Shown here: in pieces, positions 35,151-45,768 of the stretch
Position numbering within the stretch: position 1 is the stretch's first letter
Layout of the letters: every line of letters begins with the position of its first letter
DNA from: Lineus longissimus
Taxonomy: Eukaryota; Nemertea; Pilidiophora; Heteronemertea; Lineidae
Length of the DNA: 64,000 nt
Assembly: GCF_910592395.1 (NCBI RefSeq)
Contig: NC_088318.1
Location: forward strand, 870,001 to 934,000
Direction of reading: 5' to 3'
The notes under the pieces: generated by a model
The model's input: only the letters and a program-made list of their open reading frames with translations
What the model was told of the DNA's origin: nothing
The model's database searches: none
Translations under genes and position numbers: made by a program

Positions 35151-37724
35151 CTGCAAACAAGATGACAAAGATCGAAGGAAGAAGAAAACGACTCTGAGGA
35201 ACAAGACAAAGGTTGACTTGCTACTGACCCCGTCACTAACAGGACAACTGATATGAGATACTTGAATTATGGAGATTGTGACTTTGTCTTCACAGCTGAC
35301 GTGGAGTTGTTTTCGTCGCTGTGGGGAAAATATATCACGTTTATTTTCTATTTCTGCCTTTAAAGTCATAATCACTTGTCCTGGAGTTTCAGGGTATTCG
35401 CAATACTTCGCCAGTGACCATGTCCACTAATGACACAGTTGGACTACTGTGAAAGCTCAGATAAACGAGCCACTTTCATGCAAGCAAACTACATATTCCA
35501 ATATTTCCTTCAAACACCTCTTATGAGATGTCAGATACCACTCAATGGCTTGGACGATGTAACAACAGATGGAGCTACGATGGATGAAGCAGCAAAGGAA
35601 CAACATGTATAGTCATCTAACCACGCTACAGGACAAACAGGATGCTCTAAGACATGTACCAGATACACACGACTAATGCTATTTGATGGATGAAATAGGC
35701 AAGGGGAACACTGAAACACCAAGGTACCAAATTTTTATGATATCTTAACTTACAACACCAGGGAACAAAACAGTACAACACGGACCACTAAACTGCTTCT
35801 TCGCCCTTACAACAATAGGGACACACCACATGCATCTTGAAACATCTTGACAACAAAAGTCAACGGCCAGCATGACAAACCTTGGTAGTCAGCATCGTCG
35901 TCGCTTCCCATGTCTCCTTGTTGCCCTACTGAGACCGAACGTGACAGACATGAAAGTGCACATGATAAGATAAATACACGACAAAGACGTTTAGATAACT
36001 TCTTTTGATGCTATATTCATGATTGGTCAGGCTACGGGGTAGACATACAAATATTCAATATACACGTCAATATCTTTGTCATAAAGGTGTTGAAAGCAGT
36101 TTTGAGACTGTCGACATCTTGGGCCACGTTGCTCAATCGGCATTAGCAGTAACGTTGGCGTCAGCCCTAACCCTGATATTGTAAATCAAGCTCACAGACT
36201 ATTTAAGAAGAAAACGCTTAGTTGAGCTAACACTGGTGTTTTCTCTAACGTCGATGGAGCAACTGGGCCCTGGTCTGTGCTAACATCGATACCAGCCAAT
36301 CTCCGAATGATCCAAAAATGGTGTATTTGCCCATACGACCAAAGAATCGTAGGATGACTCCACGACAAAGAAGCAAAACGAAATTAACCAACCACAAACT
36401 TGCTTTTCATCATTGCTACACTGTCGCATACTTCATGTATCTGCGCTTAGCATTCTCTCACGAATGGTTGATTTTACAAATCCCTTCCGGGCTCAGGAAC
36501 ATTTATTTTACGCTCGCCTCAACGAATCAATAAAAACCATAAGCCTCGCTGGCCTGGAACGTTGGTCGAGCGGGTAGGAAAATGTTTCTGTTGTTTTTCT
36601 TTGCGATGTTAACATGCCGACCACCTTCCGTTGGGGCCGTGTAAGTACTGCGCTTAAGCCCGGTCACAACCTTAATCTAGCTCCATCGGAAGGTTTAGTG
36701 GTTTGAAGAGACGGTTGTGGACTATTAATGATGGACAAACTACCAGTGGGAAGTACGTTGAGTCTCTCTGCATATCAATACTATGCATATTTATCTGTAG
36801 TTTGGCATGGGGATCCAGGAAATTCGTGTCGGGTGATATTTGCGGTGAACATAGTTGCAACTGACTCCTTGGTATTGCACATGTTGATTTTCTGTCAATT
36901 TCCTTTATATACTACACCAAAGACGTTACAGTTGCAGATGATGGGAATGTGTCAGGATTTCAACTTATCCTTTACGGTCAATGGGTTAAGATAGCTGCGA
37001 CCTGCACTACGTCGGCAAGGGATGGAATGTCAACAATTAAATCCCTTTATTTGCGCCAATAAAAACATAAATCCGCTCATCCAAATATTGATTCATGAAT
37101 TCTGACTCTTTGGCTGTATGCACTTTAAGGCGAACCGCGCACTTTATCAATAAGCCACTTCATGAAAATGCATCGCAGAGAATATAAATCACCATTAAAT
37201 ATCTCATCACGTACCTGTAAAATTCCTGCTATTGTCTATCTCGATGGCTGCAAAATAAGATTATCAGATCGTTTGTTACCAGATTGACGATAATTCGTTT
37301 CAAAATTGATACAAATTAGATTTCTAGTGAACATTCTTCTGGTAATTGAATTGGGTGACGCTTGGATGTGCGCCCCGGATCACAGTTCTCCTACGGATGG
37401 AGGCGGGAATAATCGATATCTCGTCCTTCAATGGCTTCTCGCTTTACCTCGTCCCGTGTGGTTTGGATGCAATGCTAATTGCATCAGGGATTAATATAAC
37501 CTGTGGTGAGGATTGGTGTCTACGCTCTATTGGAATATATTGATGAGACGGAGACGGCATATTACATTTCTACGGTTTTTATCGACTGAATCAAACATGA
37601 GCCTCACGTATCTCTCTCACGAAGTCAACGAGATGCTCATATTGGTGTCATTGTTTTGTTCATGTTCAGAGTACTCAAAATGGTGGTCAGTTTCTAAACT
37701 GGCCGCTTATCGATAATGACTTAC
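35151..37724 (-). other. NETO-like intron between CUB1 and CUB2 (2.6 kb)
   Basis: No further NETO exon is seen here. One plus-strand candidate signal-peptide exon lies at 36582-36640. Otherwise nothing is recognised. Confidence 0.5.
36582..36640 (+). CDS. Candidate signal-peptide first exon, opposite strand to the NETO-like gene
   Basis: An ATG opens a 19-codon frame, MFLLFFFAMLTCRPPSVGA, followed by two bases and a strong GTAAGT donor at 36641. The peptide has the hydrophobic core and small residues (VGA) of a secretory signal. No downstream exon of such a gene was identified on this strand before the receptor gene at 44279, so it may be chance. The frame reaches a stop within the donor if unspliced. 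Confidence 0.2.
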
Positions 37725-37982
37725 CTTTTGGGTCTTTTATATAAGTAAAAACAGCTTTAAATCCTAAACGTTCTATGGTGTCGTCTGATCTGAACCTGGT
37801 CCACAGGTATCGTGAGGCTGATGTGATGATGGGTGGATGGATATTGCCACAATAACGGCCTAGAAGCGGTGAGTACCCGTATGGGCCATCGCGGAATTCT
37901 AAGAAATCGTACACACAGTCTGGAGTTTCCTCTATATGAAATGCATCTCGGGTATCTAATTGCACTATATATCCCCTGGGAG
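37725..37982 (-). CDS. NETO-like gene, second half of CUB1
   Basis: A 258-bp exon, phase 1-1, with a CTTTTCAG acceptor and AAG|GTAAGT donor. The join with the previous exon gives LLIAPRGYIVQLDTRD. It then has C.YDFLEFRDGPYGYSPL, GRYCG and YLWTRFRSDD..ERLGFKA. The string F-x-E-x-R-D-G-P-x-G-x-S-P-L/I is specific to the first CUB of NETO proteins rather than CUB domains in general, and identifies the gene. Phases agree with both neighbours. Confidence 0.94.
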
Positions 37983-40823
37983 CTGAAAAGGAGGAATATA
38001 TATTTCATTACATTAAAACATGAAAAATGCCGAAATATGAGCTTTGATCAGCGATATTCAAACAGAATCATCTGAAGACTCAAAACCACGACAATTCTTT
38101 TAAAAAAACCCAACAATATCTTCCTTCAGTGAGCTTAAATTTCAAAACAAGTTACCTTCGTCATCCGAAAACAGTTTTGAACTTTTTTTTCTTAAGCAAA
38201 AACACTCAACTTTACATGTTTTGCTATAGATACTGCTGAAAAGAAAACACTAAAAGGGTTCTGTCGAATATGTCTGCGTGACTGAAATGATTGCTTTGTA
38301 GCATCTTCGATTACATATCAAGGACAATGATATGCGATCTTCTTTCGAAAATTGGAGTGGACTCCCATGCTGATGATCTGGATAATGCTAGGCTTTTAGT
38401 TGTGAATAACTGAAATGGCATTTCTAAAGATTGGACCAAGGAAGGCTCTAATGTGCCTCCTCGTTTCTGGTGTCGGTACTCTTATCTGCACATCGCCACA
38501 ACTTGCACATGGGACTGTTGGACTTCTCCCCCACTCCATATCCGAAGCATTCCAAGTTGGCATATCCAATATAGCACTTCGATGGTTTCGCCGTTATGCG
38601 GCCTTTCGGTAGCCGCGTAAGGAACTCTTTTATCGCTGCAACATGCTCCTCCCAGGGTGTCATCAATGAAATTGTCCTCAACCCCTTCAGAACCAATCTT
38701 GTCAATATGTCGAGGATAGCCATGGCATGAGCCCAAAAGGCATAACTACAAATCGAAGATGCCCAACATTAGGCACAGTAAATGCTGATTTTATACTAGC
38801 TTTCCCTGACAAAGTTACCTGCCAGTATCCTCTCGTCAAATCAAACTATTTGAAAGTTGTTGAAAATAGTCTCAATGCACGGATTCTATCCAGGATTGAA
38901 TAAGGACACCCAGTTCAAACTTCGGTAATCTACGCAGAACCTATTTGTACTATCCCTCTTCTTCACAATAACCATTGGAGCAGAGTAGGGGGAATATGGC
39001 GGTACCACAGCTTCCATCATCAGGTTATACAGAAGTTGATACTGTCTCACATGCACCGGCTCACTGGAAATGCTTTGAATATCATGGTTAATGAATGAAG
39101 TACGTCCCGGCCGATCTGGCAGCTCATCCGGACTAGTGGCCAACTATTCCTTCACTTCTTACAGCCGAGTTGAGTTGGTGCGAGTTTCTCGCAAATGTGA
39201 ACACCATCCAGAGTTTGGGCAAAGAAAGTAACTCACAGCGCCTTTTTGTCGTGTTCTTCATCCCATCTCCAACATACTCGTTGTCATCAACAACACCTAC
39301 AGTTGCAACGTACTCCAGTTTAACGATAAACTCCTTCAACATATTTGCTTTAGGTCGTGCTGAGCACATCCTATACAGCATTGATTTCAATGTCCGATAA
39401 AATTTATCAACCACTTCATTCTTAAGATCACACATAAACTGTGTACCCAGGTCTGACAAAACTTTGGGATATATCCCAACCCAGTCCAAACATGTCCAAA
39501 AGCACTTCCGTAACGATTTTTGTGCCAATCTTTAGCAAGGCAATTACCTCAGGATATTTGGTCGCATAATCCACTAACGTGAGAATGTATCTGTTGCCTT
39601 TATCAGTTGGAGGTGAGATCGGCCCAACCAGTCCGATTGCGACTCATTTAACGAAGTAAACAGCGTGGTTCCAGGCAGAACTTTCACATTTCCCTTTGCA
39701 ATTGGAGGTGTCACATGACCTATATGTGACTTTGTTTTGTGACACCTGTACATCTCATGATGTGGATGACGTCAATTCGACCTTTCACGGTCGGGGAACG
39801 TCCGGGAAGGTTCTGCATTTGTCCATAAAAATAGCAAATTGATGACAAGGAAAAACGTCCCTTCTATGAGACAGGTGTGCTGTAAAACCTGAGATAGAAG
39901 TCTCCAAAGCCGTGAAGGAAGCCTTTTGATGAGAGATTGCCTAAAATAGACTGACTTAGAAATTGAGTATCGCAGCAGCTGGCTGATGTGTTGATTTCGC
40001 CTACGCATACTTAGGGGGCATCACACAAAGAAAACCAACTAGCACTCATACCGACGAGATTTATTTTGAAGCAGTTTCATATTGAAGGTTGAAGCATTGT
40101 CTGATTGAGCTGATTTCTGTGTTGAGACGAGCTCAGGATCTTGTGAGTCGTTCTGATCGCGTCATGGGTCAGTGATAGGATATCATAGACATTAGTCAAT
40201 GTATTAAATGTTTGTCACCTTTTACCTCGCAGAAATGTCAAGCTTTCACGCATCCTCCGATGTACTATGAACATTTATAACCATATCCACATGTTGTATC
40301 GTTGACGGTTTGTAATGCGAATATGCTGTGCGACACTCATTTGATATCACAGCACTTGGACATAAAGGAGACTAAATGGCTCCTCGCAGACACGATTTCC
40401 AGTTTATAAGCGATATCAAAATGAAATATTGATGGTGCATGCCTGGCTCGAATAGTCAATGGCAAACACGTAGCGAATTTAGGATTTATAGAATTATTGT
40501 CTATTTGCAACTGTCTCAGTAAGTCTCTGGAACTCTGACAATATGTGGCATGTAAATTAAGGACCTTCAAATGATTGAAAAAGCTGTGGATAAGCAACAA
40601 CTCGTGACAAGATCTATCAGAATGTTTGCGGTCTATTTTGATTTAGGCGGCATTGACCAAAGGATTGCCTTCCTATATTTCAGCAATAGACTAAATGGTA
40701 GTATTTGAAGGAGAGGATTGATTGTTTGTAGCTGAAACGAGCTGCGTTCTAATTTGAAGGAACCTCCACGCATTGCCATTGATAACCATTGCTTTAAAAG
40801 GACATTGCCAAACCTCGTCTTAC
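37983..40823 (-). other. NETO-like intron within CUB1 (2.8 kb) holding a retroelement
   Basis: It contains the Ty3/Gypsy-like remnant at about 38440-39770. The remainder (37983-38440 and 39770-40823) has no recognised feature. Confidence 0.6.
38440..39770 (-). mobile_element. Degenerate, rearranged Ty3/Gypsy-like retrotransposon fragment
   Basis: On the minus strand, from high to low coordinates: an integrase core around 39560-39640 (motifs DKGNRYILTLVDYATKYP), a continuation near 39440-39500 (VLSDLGTQFM), then a pre-reverse-transcriptase spacer and the reverse transcriptase (38450-39100). The transcriptase part shows SPYSAPMVIVKK, RFCVDYRSLN, FVVMPFGL, a FIDD in place of YxDD, and KPSKC. 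Several frameshifts and stops break it, so it cannot be active. Integrase lies 5' of the transcriptase, the reverse of normal Ty3/Gypsy order, which suggests two copies joined or an internal rearrangement. No long terminal repeats or gag region were identified. Confidence 0.85.
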
Positions 40824-40979
40824 CTATAAGTAGTTGAGCACAGTCAGTTTCGTTTTTATAATTATCAGGATAATCTGTTGTATGAAAAATCTTTCTACTC
40901 CACTCCTCGTCTGTCATGTTCCAGCAGTTTGTGCCCGTGAGAATATAAGACGGATTATTGGTGACCGTCATGGAAATAC
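40824..40979 (-). CDS. NETO-like gene, first half of CUB1
   Basis: A 156-bp exon, phase 1-1, with a GTCTTTCCAG acceptor and ATAG|GTAAGA donor. It contains TGTNCWNMTDEEW, then F.TTDYPDNYKNETDCAQLLI. The Y-P-x-x-Y-x-N-x-x-C pattern is the usual start of a CUB domain, and phase links it to the exon starting at 37982. Upstream the same frame stays open to an ATG at 41106, giving MFSKASWYCLQWLILYFLK, which could be a signal peptide. The first exon may therefore really be 40824-41106 without an intron. The acceptor model with a separate signal exon is slightly preferred because the c-region (KTARRQ) is a poor cleavage site. Confidence 0.82.
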
Positions 40980-43900
40980 CTGGAAAGACAGAAGATGTGA
41001 CAAGGTTATAGGCGAGGATTGTGCATGGGTCTATTTGTCTTCGGGCTGTCTTAAGGAAATATAAGATGAGCCATTGGAGACAGTACCAGGATGCCTTGGA
41101 AAACATCAACTGAACTGTGTCACAAGGCTGAGAAAATATAAGGTGGACTATCCGTTAGCGTGGAAATGCCTGCGAATGGGTTCCCACGTATCAGGCGCAT
41201 TTTTGACGTTGGCGGTTTATTCCTCAAGCAAGTTGACGACGGTACACGATTGCAAAGCAATATGCTCCACACAATTCAGCGGCACAACCTCCGCTAGATA
41301 TTTGTGTCACTAGGAGCGGAACATCACCTTGTGGCAAGACTCACAAGCAATTAGTCTGAACCCATCCTTCAACAGGTTCAGAAAAACTGCAAAACCCGCC
41401 AGCCTTGCTGCTGCCCCTAGTGTGGGAAATAGTAACAACACAAAGTAGTTTTGTAGGCTATGAGGGATCGTACTGAGGCAGACTTTCAGTTTTAATGATA
41501 TGCCTGCACTCGTAAATTCATTGCCACCAACCACACTATCAAACCGTTAACTCCTGGCAACCAGTTCGGCCAATCTTTTGATACCTGCCTCATACACGAC
41601 AATACAAACTCCAATAGACACTCGCCACTGTATCTGGTCACAACATTTATAGGGAGGATTTACTGGAAGCCACAGCCATACCACCAATTACTGCGTTGGC
41701 GCGCTTCATTAAAACATAATTGAATTCCGTATCCCTTAATCTCCGACAGACGCAATGCACATACGATCTATCCTAGTGCGGAGACGTTTATATATTAGCA
41801 GTAAATTACACAGATGAAGTCGTTGTATCTGTGGTCTATAAATGTATGAGGCAAACTGCATATCATTATTCTTCATGTTTTTACTTTATAATTTGTTTAT
41901 TGCGTAACTTGTAATGCTTGATACAAAATTGATATTCACAATGTCGAGCTTAATGCACACCTTGTTCCGCTGACTTACTCCGCATTTTTTCTCTTGCTTT
42001 TTTGGTTCAAATGAAAACATGATCAATAAATAATATTACCAGCATCTGGGGATTATGTGTCAGCCAAATCATTAATCAGGAATGCTAGGGTTTCTAGGCA
42101 GTAACATTAACAATCGCCAAGCACTTCAAATGACCGTTGAAACCATCTCTTATTCCGCAATCAATAGTATTAAAAATGGATACCAGTGTGTTGGCATGAC
42201 GACCGAAATTTAATCCATTTTCCCGTCGGTTTTGCCAAGGGACCGAAGAATATACGTCCAGTGACCTGCATGAACCAGTTATGACATGAGTTTCAACAAA
42301 GGCGTCAATTTAATGGCTGTAGATGACCTTCCATGAACCATGTGGCGATCTGGATATTGAGGTTGCAAATATTGAAGTTGGTTGCGGCATCCTATGATAA
42401 AACTGTCCGGCTGAAAGATTAAAGCAATCTAAGAGGTTTGCGATAGGTCTGTTCTTTTGTGACATGTCTGTTACTCAGCGTTCCAATGAACCCTCCCGTT
42501 CGCTCCCTCCACCTGCGGCAAATCAATGTGATTTTTAAGGTTGACCATACCTACTGCAAGACGGAGACTGACAGATGTCGAAAACACACTGATTATCAAA
42601 AAGCATTTTACATATTCGGGATAAGTTGTCGTTGAAAATGACTAGTTCGTTCTTAAAGTGGCACGTTACAAGTAACAACTTGACTCTGTAAATCCAGCCA
42701 AAACATGCAAATTATTTATGCTTTGGCTAACGTTGTTTAAGGTACCGACGAGTTATTGATGTGAGCCTACGACAAAAATTACCGAAATGCTTAGGTCCAG
42801 GTTTGAGTTCACCATGCCCTGATCAAAGTCAGATCAAAGAGGACACAAACATGATAGACGTCGCAGTCGGCCAAATGCAATGATGCTAATGGTGCATTAA
42901 CCAGGTCCCTACAGAGATTCTAACTGTGGAACATCCTCAAGCATGTTAGAGTTGACCAGGTAGGAGTCGTGTTCCAAGTGAACACGACATGTAACATGTT
43001 CCATCTCCTTGCACTACTTCATCAAAGCTGCAGTGGTCCAGCATCGAGTTCGCTTTGACCAGATAACAGTGAGCCCCATGGTGATGCATATGATCATACA
43101 GATGTTTGTTGGCCCAATGCAATGATGGTAATACTGCATGAAGCAGATCTCTGAATATATTCAGACAGCTGAATATCATCAGGAATGCTTTGTTTGGTGA
43201 TGTCGTGTTTCCAGCGTGCACAGCAGTACAGGCACCAATTTCTTGCACCGAGTCATTTGCTGCAGTGGGCGGTTTTGAGCTGTTTATTATGAATTCACGT
43301 TTTTAGACTACATTGTCGTTTCTAGTGTTATGGGCCGGAGAAAATGGCAGTAGGTGTGGTTGGTTGTGGGATGATAGCTGGGGAAGCATTTATATTTCGA
43401 GAAAGAGAACGACTTGATCTCATATAAAATGGAAAATACATTACACTGCTCATGCTTTGATATTTGAACTACAAAATAATGGCGAATAGTAGGTTAAATG
43501 TCAATTACTGACCATGCCTGGCCTTGCAATTGCCGACAAAAAGTACTGGTTTTACTGAAGACCTTTCGATAACGGCGTGTACATGCAATTCATAATTTTT
43601 CTAACAAAGGAAATACATTGTGTACACCATTAACAGTTTCAACACTGGCGTTGCCTCCAAATGGCTTTTTTCTGGTCTCGTATGTACATTTAATCCACTC
43701 AGTGTTATTCGAGACTCAACACAAAACTAAAAATCGCTCATGAACATTCACGTTGGGATCTTGTTGCATGTACACCTGACACCCATGCATAAGTATGACT
43801 CGCCCTTAGTTAGGAAGTTAGGAGTCACTTAGGCCCCAACATTGCTTAGATGATGCGCATCTGTGTCGTTATCAGGATCAGGATCAGAATCAGCTACGCT

Positions 43901-44278
43901 TCTTTACATGTTGTCCATATAACTATTTCTACAACGTGAGGCGTTCCGAGATCTATGCTGCACGAGGGGTGGCTGTCAACTTGTTGAAAGCTCTGAAAGC
44001 TCGGAGGCGAGAGGGGAGCACAACACGTACGATCTATGTTGAGCTGAGACATCAGCTTGAAGATTCACGCACAGGGCAAGCTTTAGCCTTTCATAGGCTT
44101 AGATCTACCCATCACCCTCCCCCCTTCGAAGGACTAGATTACCTTTACTGTTGAGAAAGGTTTTTAGGCTTTCTAAAGGGGATCGTATTATTAGCGAAAA
44201 AATCACGGACCTACTTAGGAGGACTTCCAGCTGCACGGAATAACCAATACCTTCCTTTGGGAGCCTGTAGAGATTGAC
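40980..44278. other. Region between the NETO-like and receptor genes
   Basis: It may hold the 5' end of the NETO-like gene (see the ATG at 41106, minus) and the upstream region of receptor A. Two diverged copies of a roughly 100-bp segment lie near 42868-42975 and 43107-43215. No other coding sequence is recognised. Confidence 0.45.
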
Positions 44279-44697
44279 ATGGCGGCCAATGATTCAGGAT
44301 CCGAAGTGGACAACAAGTCTTGGAGCTGCGCCGATGTAGTATCCAAGAATACCTACGCTCAGTACATGTTCGTCTATGCCATTGGTCCAGTTTGCATCAG
44401 TGGTATCATACTGAATGTTCTCAATATCAAGACCTTCACCAAGATAAACAAGGACAAACTGCTTGGTGTTTACCTGCTGCGATGTCTGGCATATTCCGAC
44501 ATAACCGTACTCAGTACCTCCTTCATCATATTCTCTCTACGTCGCCTCTTGGGACAGATCATAACCGGAGATCACGTTTTTCATGCAATTTACGGGGAGT
44601 TTGAGATCATACCGCACTTGTACTATGCGTTCGTGATACCGTACTTCATCAGCTTGCAAGTGCGAAATCATATGATGGTGCTTGTTGCTCTTGAGAG
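44279..44697 (+). CDS. Receptor A, exon 1: class A-like GPCR, TM1 to TM3
   Basis: The exon starts at ATG 44279 and ends in phase 2 at GAG AG|GTAAGT. It codes 139 residues: a short N-terminus with a possible N-glycan site (NDS), TM1 (about 27-51, ending GIILNVLN), TM2 with LLRCLAYSD (the L-A-x-x-D site, about 63-88) and TM3 (about 112-135) ending VALER. The Glu-Arg is the remnant of the DRY motif; the aromatic after it is supplied by exon 2. The style is like peptide receptors of the FMRFamide or myosuppressin group, but the ligand cannot be assigned. It is closely similar to the receptor starting at 63315, with the same start, intron position and phase. Confidence 0.85.
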
Positions 44698-45768
44698 GTA
44701 AGTGGGACTCTCATTAATTAATGATTCCCGTGTTTAAGGAAGAAAGGACACCGGTTGCAGCCGAATGCCCATGGAACCAAATGAATAACGAAGACTCAGA
44801 TTCAATAAGATTCGCCTCAGCTTTGGTGATTTATTAGAAACGAGTCAATGACGTGCAAAAGAACCGATATATTGAGAGTTCAAATTTATACATGTTATTG
44901 GTTAATTACAAAGAACATGATTTGGATTTCAAACATGCCTAGGTCAACTACTAGACAAAACGGCACATTCAAAATTCTAGCACTTTTCTTTAGTTCCTCC
45001 TATCTAAGACCGTTTCTGAGTATTATGACATAATGCACACAATCGTCTGTTCAAAATTGAGAAAAACATGACTAAAATAGGTTGGCGTTACCAAGTTATG
45101 TTTCGGCTTAGCCTCTGCGTTGATTTCGTTGTAAATAATGAAGCGGTCTTATATAGGCGAAACTAAACAGTCCAGCCACACTATATTCGAAAACACTGTG
45201 TGCTTGATATCGAGCGTCCAAGTTGTGGCGTGAACCTCTGCCACGTCCTGGGTCTATCCGGCTCACCTTCCCTCGAGATAGAATTCCAGTACAAATGAAT
45301 ATGAGCTGCCTTTGACTAACACGACATTGAAGACGAACAGTCCAGCATTTGACCACAGGTACAAGAGAAACTACCTATCCATGAGGTGACGGAGCCTACC
45401 CCCATTGTTCTCTTCACCAGATCTTCATTTAAGGATTAGTGCTCAGCGTAACAATGTTAAATTCGGAAAGACCTTATCATCACATTACCAACTGTGGACC
45501 TTTTGTATCCACACCACATAGCATTGTACTATTCACTTTTAATATTGAGTAAGCAGCGCGCATTTTCGGGAACGGGTCAATTTCGAACTGACTGACGAAT
45601 TTAGGGATCTATATTCCAATACATGAATATCCAGTCACCTCCCAGATAGTATTACCTCAACTGCTGAATTGGGATGATCATTTCCGAGAAACTAACTTGT
45701 CCAGTAGTGTCATCGGCGGGTGATGCAGGGCCGTTTGCCGGATGCAAGGGTTTTTGGTTTCACGTTGA
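44698..45768 (+). other. Receptor A intron, left part
   Basis: Sequence between the donor at 44698 and the 3' end of the nested TRP-like gene. Nothing recognised. Confidence 0.6.
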
